A stretch of DNA of 64,000 nt from Homarus americanus (Eukaryota; Arthropoda; Malacostraca; Decapoda; Nephropidae): the NCBI RefSeq assembly GCF_018991925.1, contig NW_024748870.1, positions 762,187-826,186 on the forward strand. The letters run 5' to 3'. The notes beneath the pieces were generated by a model. It saw only the letters and a program-made list of their open reading frames with translations, had not been told where the DNA came from and did no database searches. The position numbers and the translations under genes were made by a program. Of this stretch, positions 23,602 to 33,480 are shown in pieces; position 1 is the first letter of the stretch, and each line of letters begins with the position of its first letter.

Positions 23602-25854
23602 TATAGGCCTCTCCCGGGACCAGGGTGCTTCGCGAAGTGTGGGGTTGGGCTTACAGGCGGTACATACGGCGGTAACGAATTTTTTTTCGGGGAGGAATGG
23701 GGGCCCCATCATGATTGCCTGTGGGGGACCATGTGCCATGGTACAATGGCCATTCCGATTCTGATATTATGCAGCAAAGGCACAATGGGCTAAATTAATG
23801 TGTTTTATACGTTGTACCCGCTTGGCCGTGCCACCGTTACGGGAAGATAAACAAATTCACATCGAGTCCTCTATCCTCCTATAGTGCCAGAATACTTGAC
23901 CTACCCAACGTCTGCTGTGCGATAAAGACTTTAATTAGGATTATAATTGATCTTTATTAATGACACAGTGAAAGAACGAATTTGTCATAGAGAAGAATCT
24001 AACCTTTCTTCATCCGGGTGATGAATGTGCAGACAGTCATTTGTGTGCATGAGCCTGAGTTAACCACTGGTGAAATTTAGTATGAACTTAGATCAAACTT
24101 GAAGGATAAAAAGACAATTGTTCACAAGGGTTCCTTCAGGGCTGAAGGTGAACTATTTTCGAACATAACTTGTAGACTGAAAACGTTGATATTGTGTCAG
24201 TGAACCAAGAACACGATAGTTAACTTGGGTTAAATTTTGTTCATATTCCATACTCACTTCCAGGTTCACTGATGGCACGGCATTAATGATAATTTTGCTC
24301 ATAAACACATTATTAACAACGTGTCCTGTTCACACATGACCTCTAAAATATGCTATCGTACCACTGTAACCGCCCCCCACCCCCACCGAGGAGGTTCTTG
24401 GAAGAGATTGCGATGATAAGCAGACACTGTTCCTGGAAAAGATAATGATTGATAAAAGCAAGCGAACAATGCGAGTTGGGGCCATATACTATTGCGTTAA
24501 ACACTTACAACGTATATCTCACATAACTCAGTAATTCAAGTCTTCACCTTATTTTAACCGACAATAATAATTCATCTTACCTCTACACGTTATTTTAAGC
24601 TTCTTCCACTCTTACGGCCATAACTCTTGAACATTCTCCTGTACAGTAATAGTAAGATTTGAATATTCCTCTGTACTAGAGACTCTTGAACATTCCCTGG
24701 TACAAGCAAGACTCTTGAACATTCTCAGTGTAAGGGGGCTCTTTTTTTTACTTCACAATTTATTCTCTATTCTTCAATACTTATATACTTGCTTCATATC
24801 TATATTTTCTATTAATCTTTTCTTGTGTATATATTAATAATTTTATTTTCCAAGTCTTTCTGTCTATAGGTATATATAGTTTGTATTTCTTTGTTTAATA
24901 TTCTTTTCTATACTTTATTTCTTCTGTCATATATATTATCGTATTTTCTAGATTTTTTATCTTTAATTTCTCTCAATTTATTATTATGCCTTAGTTATAT
25001 TCTATACCATGGATTAGTCTGGGAAACCATGTAATTCTTACTATAACACTTATTATTCTTACAACGGTAGCCTGCCATCACCCAGACTTTTATTAGAATA
25101 CTGTATAACATATCTCATTGAACTGTTATGTAGTTTGCTAGCGAGCTTCTAAGCACGTGAGTTACAATAGTTATTTTTTGAGAACCAACGGGTAGAAGGA
25201 ATAGAGCGGTGATACTCGTAGTTTACTAATTCAATATTTATTAACATAAGGAGTGAACAAGATGTTAAGTATACTCAGACAAAACTGGACCCCTTAGGTC
25301 TTACTTTACATGTAGCAAAATAGATCTTCAAATTCTTGGTTACAACATTAAGCAATCATTTTATTATTTCATTGTCAATGCAGATAGTTATATGACACAC
25401 TTGACAATATCCCAAATTAAGACATAATTTTGCACATCATGTTATTTCGGAATGAACAACATGGCACTTTAACTAGAACCCAGTTGGTAGTACATATGAA
25501 TGATGTACTAACAACTCGTATAACAAACGTTATTACTAGTCATATAAATATTTGTGGGTTCACTACTCAACATGGGATAACTTTATTTCTGCTAATTATC
25601 CCCAATCGTATACAACAATTATACTTTGGCCCATATAACTGTAAGGAGTGCCCCAGGGTGTAACACTGGTGTCACCACAACAAATGAAGAGCGCTGTTAG
25701 GGTCGGTTGCAGTCCGACACACGGCCAGGGAGTTCGGGTCTAGTTTCCAGGGTGCGAACTCGCACAATTTAATCATGCTGAATTAACGACATCCTGCAAG
25801 ACAGCCATTTGGTATGCAGCTACCGGTCCCCCGGTGACTGTCGGGTATTGAGCT
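23602..25854. other. Non-coding stretch with a diverged CTCTTGAACATTC minisatellite
   Basis: No gene is seen. At 24625-24735 a degenerate unit of about 30 bp with CTCTTGAACATTCCC and CTGTACTA recurs three to four times. Related units recur at 26978-27057. Confidence 0.6.
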
Positions 25855-25899
25855 AACACACACACACACACACACACACATACATACACACACACACAC
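25855..25899. repeat. (CA)n microsatellite
   Basis: About 45 bp of CA with two TA interruptions. Confidence 0.95.
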
Positions 25900-26977
25900 T
25901 GTGCCTGAGATATGATAGAACAGCATCAGAGATGTGACAAAAATAACTCAAATACAAATAATCTTACGTATGGCAACGACAGACGATATTTACATTACAT
26001 TAATTCTTTCACTGGGTAAATGATAATTTCACTGTTTCAACATGAACACTGATATTCACAAAATTCATTGAGTTAAACTGACTTAATATGGCAGGCGTGA
26101 GAACATACACATACCTGAGATATGAAGGAACAGCTTGAGAGATGTGACGCTGCTCCTCGTACACGAGTTTATATACGGCTAACTGGCAACTCAGGCCTGT
26201 GCAGCAACTCAGACCTGTGCCCTGTACATGCCAGAAAGGCTAATCCCGCAATGACAGAAATTACATTCAACTCAGTCACTGTATATTTAACTATGAAAAT
26301 CAATGCCATGGGTCAGGCGAATTTCTTATGTCTATTTTTTATAATCTAATCAGAGATTGAGCTTGCCAGGAAAAAGTAAATGGACATCAAATACACACAT
26401 TAACAACACTATTTTCACAAGCTCGGCAAAACTACCAACAAGGAACTATTCACCGGGATACGTTAGATTTTGGAGATTATATAGTTTGGCAGATTCTTTC
26501 AGGAGATTAATGACTTTCTTAAATAGGCAACTGACACTAACTAAACTACAAACATCAGATTCTCTGATATTTGGGCATCAAAATTATCGAATTTCAGTAG
26601 TACTTAGAAACTCATGGCTATCTCCAAGGACGATATAAGGACATGCCACTCGTACTGGCAGAGTCGACACTCACTTACTTGACAAGTTTTACTAACAATA
26701 AAGACAGTTGAAGCTTTCAACATCATTCACAAGGGATCTTGAATGTTTCATCTGTAATGAGACATATCTTAGTTGACTTAACAGATACGACTACAGTTGC
26801 AATTTCAAATTTTGTGTCGTTATAGATTGAGGGAAAACGGAGGAAACGGATGCCTCAGACGGGGGACTCAATAAAGTAGGCATAGCTACATGTTTTGTGG
26901 GCTATTGAGCGTAATATGTTTCATCTGATTTTACGTGAACTGACGTGTACGACCGTGGTCATTACACCAGTACTTGT
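25900..26977. other. Non-coding stretch with a partial internal duplication
   Basis: The motif CCTGAGATATGATAGAACAG (25902-25921), followed by ATCAGAGATGTGAC, recurs in diverged form at 26114-26149. No coding evidence: the frames are short and lack motifs. Confidence 0.45.
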
Positions 26978-27057
26978 GATACTCTTGAACATTCCCCTGT
27001 ACTATTAAGACTGTACTATTCCCCTGTACAAGCAAGACTGTAACAATCCCCTGTAAC
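26978..27057. repeat. Minisatellite CTCTTGAACATTCCCCTGTA, diverged
   Basis: Three to four copies of a unit of about 27 bp, related to the array at 24625-24735. Confidence 0.6.
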
Positions 27058-27785
27058 AATCAGGATCTTAAAAAAAGAAAGTCAAGGACCATGGTTTTCC
27101 GAGGTATAACAAACAACCGGTTGAGATTGACATCTCTTTACTATAAAAAATATAACACAAAACTCTGACACCACTCAACAAACATCAAATAACAACTTCG
27201 GGAGTCAAACAATTAAGGCAGTCAACAGTTAATGGAGTCAAACAATTAATGGAAGCAAACAATTAAAGGGAGCAAGCAATTAATGGGAGTCAGCAATTAA
27301 TAGAATCAAACAATTAATGGGAGTCAACAACTGATAGAATCAAACAATGAACAGATATTTCCTACGGCAGTGTCTCTGGAACATGGTGATCCACACTCAG
27401 GATAGGGAAGTGTCCATTCAACTCCACACTTGAGTGACAGCGGGTGATGTCTTGAAATGACAGGAGAACACCTGGGCACAGACGGAATGAGATGAACTGA
27501 CGGTCGTGGTATGTGGTAGATGACCAGAGAATTGACAGTCGATAGTTGAAGGTCTGGGGACACAGCCTACGGGTCCAGGACCTATGATGAGATCACAGCC
27601 AGAATTTGACGAACAGCGGGATAGCTAGATAGTGACTGTATGGCGGCTGGGGTCAATCTGCCGGTGACACAGGTAGCAGCGAACCACCTCACTTCCGTCC
27701 AACCCCCCCCCCCCCAAGTGGAGGTCGCGCCAGCAAACGAGAGAGTTAGCAGCGGTAACGAGCAGGAAGATCGTTTCCGCCCTTA
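27058..27785 (-). repeat. Dispersed repeat (copy 2), inverted relative to 15312-16054
   Basis: The segment is alignable by eye over its whole length to the copy in the gypsy element, including the ATTGTTTGACTCC minisatellite part. Flanking sequences differ, so the element boundaries are set by the comparison. Confidence 0.85.
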
Positions 27786-28189
27786 CGACCGAGAATATTC
27801 CATTGGCTGCATTAATTAAAAGGACTTTTAAAATATATTTACCAAGAAAACATCCATCTGTCAGGCTAAGGACAGACACGCATTAACTTTTTAACCCTCA
27901 GTACCACTTGTCAGCTCAATAGGCAGTGGGACGGCCGGTCATATCCTTCTCCAGTGTTGTTGGGGAATACAGGCTCCTGAAAGTACTTGAACATGTCCCA
28001 GTGTTGGTCAAGTTTGGTGCTCACACTTGTTATATATATATTCTTTTTTGAGTTCACACACTATACTGCAAAAAAAGTTGCCTTCGATAGTTTTGATGAG
28101 AACTTTTTAACTTACGGCTGTAACATAAGTGGGGGTTTCTTCCGCTAATTCTAGATATATACTTTTGACCGCTGCTCTTCTGTGTGTAA
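27786..28189. other. Non-coding stretch, nothing recognised
   Basis: Apart from a short TA run near 28030, no feature is seen. Confidence 0.5.
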
Positions 28190-28220
28190 ACATGGCTTTT
28201 GTCAAGGAAAAAAGAAAACA

Positions 28221-28259
28221 CGAAGTTCCCAAGCGCTTTCGTGTAATTCAAATCTTCAG
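28221..28259 (-). ncRNA. PLE 3' UTR structured motif, copy 2
   Basis: Same CTGAAGAT...ACACGAAAGCGCTTGGG motif as at 4154. Here CACGAA also pairs with TTCGTG downstream, so a six-base stem is possible. Confidence 0.35.
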
Positions 28260-28399
28260 GGGTGAGTACAGACTAAGGAGAAATACATAACAAGGCATAT
28301 AAATACAGTAGAGGAGGGTGAGATCAAGTCCACAATGATCAAGTCACTAGGTAGTGACCCTACTAATCTTCAAAAACATCGCAGCAGTCGGTAGTCAGG

Positions 28400-28816
28400 T
28401 CAGAGGGTGAGATGACCCAACCTTCTCTCCTGGTTACAAATCTTCTTAATTACGAAATTATCCAGTTTGTACATACTATTACTCAAATTCATGTTGACGG
28501 ATTCGGTATGTTTAATGAGACTGGATTCTATAATGTTCCTACTGTCAATTGAATTACAAGGTAATATTGAGGAGGCATTATCCCAGTCATTGCAATGCTT
28601 ATTATTCCTCAAATGAACAAACAGAGCATTGGATTCCTGGCCTGTCCTAACACTATATTTATGTTGTTTAAGTCTAGTTACAAGATCTTTACCTCTCTGG
28701 CCTAAGTAAAACATATTACATTCCTTGCAAGGAACCTTATAAATGCGGCCACCTGTATTGTTGGGGGAGTTTTTGATTAACATTTGCTTAACAGTGCATG
28801 AGTTTTTAAATGCCAC
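28400..28816 (-). CDS. PLE GIY-YIG endonuclease domain (partial)
   Basis: The open frame continues upstream of 28816 without an obvious start, so it is a 5'-truncated PLE protein. Visible are YKVPCKECNMFYLGQRGKD (a CX2C-like pair and the YLGQ half of GIY-YIG), RLKQHKYSVRTGQESNALF, and the acidic segment SRNIIESSLIKHTE. Compared with the copy at 3541-3974, KVPCKEC keeps a cysteine that the other has changed to glycine, so this copy is closer to the ancestral state. The frame ends at 28400 in sequence that is past the stop of the sister copy. Confidence 0.75.
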   Translation of the reverse strand: MAFKNSCTVKQMLIKNSPNNTGGRIYKVPCKECNMFYLGQRGKDLVTRLKQHKYSVRTGQESNALFVHLRNNKHCNDWDNASSILPCNSIDSRNIIESSLIKHTESVNMNLSNSMYKLDNFVIKKICNQERRLGHLTL

Positions 28817-28955
28817 ATTGACGTTCCAGGTTTTTAGTTGTAAAGGAATTTGAGAAAATTTTTTGTGAAATGGTAATACTAAGAGATTCTTATGGTCATG
28901 GGTGGGTTTGGGATCGGTTCTATAAAAAGATTTCTTAGTAATGTTATGCTATGCT

Positions 28956-29054
28956 NNNNNNNNNNNNNNNNNNNNNNNNNNNNNNNNNNNNNNNNNNNNN
29001 NNNNNNNNNNNNNNNNNNNNNNNNNNNNNNNNNNNNNNNNNNNNNNNNNNNNNN
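28956..29054. other. Assembly gap
   Basis: Run of N, about 100 bases. Confidence 1.
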
Positions 29055-29235
29055 CTAACATAGTTTAGCCGTACTTAATCTAACCTATCTTAACGTAATC
29101 TAACCTAAACAAACCTTAGCTACCCTAATTAAGCCTTACTAATTTTAAACTAAACTAACCCTAATTAAACCTTATTAATCTTAAACTAAAATAAATATTA
29201 AGCTATCCTACACACACCTAAGCTAACCCTACCCT
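29055..29235. repeat. Degenerate CCTAA/TAACC-rich stretch
   Basis: Repeated words CTAACCT, CCTAAAC, ACCCTAA and TTAAGCC suggest a decayed array of the arthropod telomere pentamer CCTAA/TTAGG. No long run of perfect units remains. Confidence 0.5.
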
Positions 29236-29291
29236 CCATGTTTGTTGACAGTACTGGCTCGGGTTAACGACGAAGGACCAAACTCACTGTT

Positions 29292-29321
29292 AAGAACATA
29301 AGAACATAAGAAACATAAGAA
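29292..29321 (-). repeat. CR1-type 3' tail motif (AAGAACAT)n
   Basis: AAGAACATAAGAACATAAG is the reverse complement of the CR1 tail seen at 2808-2824. No LINE body is attached. Confidence 0.6.
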
Positions 29322-29707
29322 AGTGGGATACTGCGTCACCACGCTCTACTGCAACAACGTAACGAAGATTTACTCACCCAACAAGGTCGTTGTACTGCCC
29401 AGATCGAGGCTCCACAGGAGGATAAACAAGAACTCCGTCTACACCTACAGGATTGCAAGAAGAAACTACAGTACCTTCAGAGAGGCCCTACAGATATCCT
29501 ACCTCCTACAGACAGCGCCAAACCTACAGATACTACAGAGAATGTTAAAAAAGGCGTTAAAATAGATGATTTATGTCCTTGTAGAGAGAATTTAACAGAA
29601 GCACAGTTGGAAGAGAGGAATTTTGTAGGATTGGATTGTGTCTGTGAGAAAGTGACCATACTTCCCAAGACCACACCTGCTCCTGTGTTGTTGGGTACTG
29701 GGTCAAG
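29319..29707 (+). CDS. Fibrinogen-related protein, upstream exon (coiled coil and cysteine-rich linker)
   Basis: An open frame runs from about 29319 to 29707 and ends at a donor (TCAAG before GTGGGT). The first half reads like a coiled coil (HALLQQRNEDLLTQQ near 29340-29384, KQELRLHLQDCKKKLQYLQ near 29424-29480). The second half has a CPC...CVC cysteine pattern (29574-29650) and a TTPAP linker. Spliced to the next exon the frame continues without a stop (phase 2), giving the classic coiled coil then fibrinogen domain layout of ficolin, techylectin or angiopoietin-like secreted lectins. The 5' splice site of this exon is not clear because the CR1-tail repeat abuts it; part of the exon may have been replaced. 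Function as a pattern-recognition or adhesion protein is inferred from the family. Confidence 0.65.
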
Positions 29708-29901
29708 GTGGGTGTGTCTGTCTGTCTGTCTGTCTTCATCTCTATCCTTTCCCAATAGAATGAAGGACTCTCTCTCTCTGTCTCTCTCTCGCATAAAGTC
29801 AATCTCTCTCTATCTCTCTCTCTCCCCCTGTCCTCCTCTCTCTCTCTATCTCTCTGTACCCCCTGCCCCCTCTCTCTCTCTCTCCTCTCTCTCCTCAACA
29901 G
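29708..29901 (+). other. Intron, 194 bp, pyrimidine-rich
   Basis: GTGGGT donor; (GTCT)n and long (TC)n to the acceptor CTCCTCAACAG. The microsatellite doubles as the polypyrimidine tract. Confidence 0.65.
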
Positions 29902-29973
29902 AGTGAAGGACTGCGCCGGTCATCAGACTGAAGGGGTGACCGAGAGTGGAATGTATGAAATTTACCCATCAGA
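29902..29973 (+). CDS. Fibrinogen-related protein, exon encoding start of fibrinogen C-terminal domain
   Basis: The exon is bounded by acceptor CTCTCCTCAACAG and donor GTAAGT (29974-29979). It translates in the frame set by the upstream exon as VKDCAGHQTEGVTESGMY followed by EIYPS. The DC, about ten residues, then SG-Y-IYP spacing is the hallmark beginning of fibrinogen-related domains. It ends in phase 2. The rest of the domain (the GGGWTV region and calcium site) is not seen before the PLE at 30443 or anywhere else in the window. Either the gene continues beyond the 24-bp array (then lying in a very long intron) or it is a fragment. Both splice sites and the phase agree, so I think this is or was a real gene. 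Confidence 0.72.
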
Positions 29974-30442
29974 GTAAGTATCACATCTTTACACCCTCCT
30001 ACACATCCCTATCCATCCTTACACACCTTCGGCATCCCCTTTATACCCTCTGATGGTTACAAGTGTTCCCTGAAGAATGCAGTGATGGGTAGGGAAACAC
30101 TGTGTAACACTGAAGTCCGTTTATTATGGATGAGAGAAATACAAGTGGTGACTAGCGTGTGCCATGCACGGCTCACACAGTCAGACTGAGGCTGCCTTGC
30201 CATATGGCAGCCTCGGGGCAATGTTGCCACATAACGTGCAGTGTTGCCACGTGATTATATATATAAATGCTACTCGGCACAGTAGCTTATATACAGGGTT
30301 GCTACTCGGCACAGTAGCTTAGATACATAACCTACACCCTCCTACACATCCCTACACCCTCCTACACATCCCTATCCATCCTTACACACCTTCGGCACAC
30401 CCTTTACGCCCTCCTACACATCTCTACACCCTCCTACACATT
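29974..30442. repeat. Intron or flank with TACACCCTCCTACACATCCC repeats and a short insertion
   Basis: Units of about 20 bp (TACACCCTCCTACACATCCC) lie at 29993-30050 and again at 30330-30440. The 280 bp between them (30046-30326) interrupt the array and include a 31-bp direct repeat (TGCTACTCGGCACAGTAGCT) twice, probably a small inserted element. No further fibrinogen exon is seen. Confidence 0.6.
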
Positions 30443-31571
30443 TAAAGAATTTTTAAAACGGGCTGTAAATGATTGTTTGTTTTTATTTAATAACAAAGCT
30501 TATAAACAATGTGATGGTGTTGCTATGAGTTCACCTTTAGGTCCCACGTTGGCCAACGCTTTCCTCTGTTACCACGAGAAGCTTTGGCTTACCGAATGTC
30601 CCCCCCAATTTAAGCCTTTGTTCTATCGTCGGTATGTTGATGACACTTTTTTAATTTTCAGATCACTTGATCACGTCCCTATGTTCCTAAAATATTTAAA
30701 TTCGAAACATGGCAACATCAAATTTACTTGTGAATTGGAAAAGGAAAATATTCTTCCATTCCTTGATGTTAATATCCACCGTCTTCATAATAGTTTCGAG
30801 ACAGCCTTATACAGAAAACCAACTTTCACTGGTTTGAGTTCAAAATTTTCATCTTTTATTCCTCTTAATTACAAACGTAATCTAGTACGTACTCTTACCA
30901 ACAGAGCCTTCAATATATGTTCAAGCTGTTTCCACTTGGATATTGAACTAAAATACATAAATAAACTTCTCTTTAATAATGGCTTCCCTAAGAGATTTAA
31001 AGACACTTATATTGGCAAAACGCTAAATAGGTTTTTTAGTCCCACACAGCCTCAAATCCACACTGTCCCTAAATATTCTATCTACCTCACCATCCCGTAC
31101 ACAGGCCCACTCAGCTTCACCCTTAGAAATAAACTTAAGAAGCTTTTCAATGAATTCTATCCACAAATTTCTCTTAGACTAATCTTTAAAACCAAGCGTT
31201 CAATTAAGAAATTCTTTAAAATTAAAGACACCATACCCACACACCTGCAATCCTCAGTTGTTTATCAATTTACGTGTGCTAGCTGTAGGGCAGCATATAT
31301 AGGTAAAACTAAAAGACATTTGATAACTCGCATCCATGAACACTTGGGCCGTTCCGTTCGAACAGGCCATTTAATAACAAAACCACCACATTCAACTATT
31401 CGTAACCACGCCCACCAACATGACCACCCGTTTTTGCCGCCTGATTTCTCAGTTCTTGGCAAGAGCGACTGTGATACAGACCTCCTCTTTTTGGAGGCAT
31501 TACACCAGTATAAAGAAAAGCCGTCGATTTGTGATATGGCCTCTAGTGAATTGTTATGTTTTTCACACTAA
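30443..31571 (+). CDS. PLE reverse transcriptase plus GIY-YIG endonuclease (N-truncated, intact frame)
   Basis: The product would reverse-transcribe element RNA and nick the target. Visible are DGVAMSSPLGPTLANAFLC (about 30513-30569, the RT motif with the glycine/leucine turn), the catalytic YRRYVDDTFLIF (about 30627-30662), and LPFLDVNIHR (about 30762-30791). The endonuclease begins near 31256 with VYQFTCASCRAAYIGKTKRH, in which CASC is the zinc-ligand pair and AAYIGKT the YIG half. It is followed by RIHEHLGRSVRTG, a histidine cluster (RNHAHQHDHP) and the C-terminal acidic LFLEALHQYKEKPS. There are about 376 codons with no internal stop; the N-terminal quarter or more of the usual PLE protein is missing. 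The first methionine (30477) is internal. It is the best preserved PLE in the window. Confidence 0.9.
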
Positions 31572-31737
31572 GGCTCGTCTGAATTAAGGTAATACCCCCT
31601 TTATATTTTATTTCAAACTTTTTATTTCCTGATTTTAGCTTTGTATGTAGGTCTCTTGTCATTTTGTCGGTTATGAATTGGATTGCTCTTTTTTAAATTT
31701 TTGAAGTTTTTCGAAGGTAAATTTTCGTATAATATTA
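30443..31737 (+). mobile_element. Penelope-like element, 5'-truncated, different family
   Basis: The coding frame opens abruptly at about 30443 (FKEFLKRAVND) inside the minisatellite, the usual 5' truncation of PLEs. It runs through reverse transcriptase and GIY-YIG to a stop at 31571. The 3' UTR ends where the 24-bp array starts. Confidence 0.88.
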
Positions 31738-31924
31738 TGGACCAGTACCATAGTGTTGTCCTGGACCAGTACCACAGAGTTGTCCTGGACCAATACCACA
31801 GAGTAGTCCTGGACCAGTACCACAGAGTAGTCCTGGACGAGTACGACAGAGTAGTCCTGGACCAGTACCACAGAGTAGTCCTGGACCAGTCTCGCAGAGT
31901 AGTCCTGGACAAGTACCACAGAGT

Positions 31925-33480
31925 TGTTCTGGACCAGTACCACAGAGTTGTTCTTGACCGGAACCACAGAGCTGTCCTGGACATATGCCACAGAGTTGTT
32001 CTTGACCAGTACCACAGAGTTGACGTGGACTAGTACCAGAGATTTGTCCTGGACCAGTACCACAGAGTTGTCCTTCACCAATACCACAGAGCTGTCCTGG
32101 ATCAGTACCACAGTGTTGTCCTGGACCAGTGCCGCAGAGTTGTCTTGGACCAATACCACAGAGTAGTCCTTGACCAGTACCACAGAGTCCTGGACCAATA
32201 CCACAGAGTTGTCCTGGACCAGTACCACAGAATTGTCCTGGACCAATACCACAGAGTATTCCTGGACCAGTACCACAGAGTAGTCCTGGACGAGTACTAA
32301 AGAGTAGTCCTGGACCAGTAAAACAGAGTTGTCCTAGACCAGTACCACAGAGTTGTCCTGGACCAGTACCACAGACTTATTCTTGACCAGTACCACAGAG
32401 TTGTCCTGAACTAGTACCACAGAGTCCTGGACCAATACCACAGAGTTGTCCTGGACCAGTAACACAGAGTTGTCCTAGACCAGTACCACAGAGTTGTCCT
32501 GGACCAGTACAACAGAGTTGTTCTTTACCAATACCATAGAGTTATCCTGAACCAGTACCACAGAGTTGTCCTGAACCAGTTCCACAGAGTTGGCCTGAAC
32601 CAGTACCAGAGAGTTGTCCTGGACCAGTACCAGAGAGTTGTCCTGGACCAGTACCAGAGAGTTGTCCTGGACCAGTACCACAGAGTTGTCCTGGACCAAT
32701 ACCTGAGAGCTGTCCTGGACCAGTACCACAGTGTTGTCTGGACCAGTACCACAGAGTCCTGGACCAATACCACAGAGTTGTCCTGGACCAGTACCACAGA
32801 GTTGTCCTGGACCAATACCACAGAGTAGTCCTAGACCGGTTCCACAGATTACTCCTGGACAAGTAAAACAGAGTTGTCCTGGACCAGTACCACAGAGTGG
32901 TCCTGGACCAGTACCACAGAGTTGTCCTGGACCAGTACCATAGAGTTGTCCTGGACCAATACCACAGAGTTGTTCTGGACCAGTACCACAGAGTTGTTCT
33001 TGACCAGAACCACAGAGCTGTCCTGGACATATGCCAAAGAGTTCTCCTTGACCAGCACCACAGAGTAGTCCTGGACCAGTACCACAGAGCTGTCCTGGAT
33101 ATATGCCACAGAGTTGTTCTTGACCAGTACCACAGAGTTGTCCTGGACCAAGGCCACAGAGTAGTTCTGGACCACTACCACAGAGTTGTCCTGGACCAGT
33201 ACCACAGAGTTGTCCTAAACCAGTACCACAGAGTTGTCCTAGTCCAGCTCCACAGAGTTGACCTGATACAGAACCACAGAGTTGTCCTGGACCAGTACCA
33301 CAGAGTTGTCCTGGACCAGTACTACAGAGTTGTCCTTGACCAATACCACAGAGCTGTCCTGGACCAGTACCAGAGAGTTGTCCTGGACCAGTACCACAAA
33401 GTAGTCCTGGACCAGTACCACAGAGTTGTTCTGGAGCAGTGGTACAGAGTTGTCGTGGACCAGTACCACAAAGTAGTCCT
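31925..33480. repeat. Higher-order duplication within the array, copy A of a pair about 5.12 kb apart
   Basis: The variant series GACCGGAACCACAGAGCTGT, GACATATGCCACAGAGTTGT, GACGTGGACTAGTACCAGAG starting at 31954 is repeated in the same order at 37075 (offset 5,121 bp). A second anchor, GTTCTCCTTGACCAGCACC, lies at 33041 and 38186. Confidence 0.85.

Larger units (their letters stand above)
28190..28955 (-). mobile_element. Penelope-like element, 3' part, cut by gap
   Basis: Same family as 3484-4221. Reading leftward it holds the end of the reverse transcriptase linker (TDPKPTHDHKN near 28900), the GIY-YIG domain and the 3' UTR with the CTGAAGAT motif at about 28252-28259. The 5' part runs into the gap at 28956. 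Confidence 0.85.

Noticed and set aside
25700..25760. 5S rRNA or tRNA-like gene near GTTCGGGTCTAGTTTCC
   Set aside because: No A box at a suitable distance and no foldable cloverleaf or 5S internal control region could be found.
26122..26638. Two short frames as a small gene
   Set aside because: No motif, no splice or start context, and composition like the surrounding non-coding DNA.
29323..29565. An 80-residue frame starting MGYCVTTLYCNN as the gene product
   Set aside because: It overlaps the coiled-coil exon in another frame, has no recognisable motif and no splice consistency; the frame joined in phase to the fibrinogen exon is better supported.
29557..29906. Arg/Glu-rich or Ser/Leu-rich proteins over the (TC)n tract
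   Set aside because: They are shadows of the pyrimidine-rich intron between the two fibrinogen-related exons.
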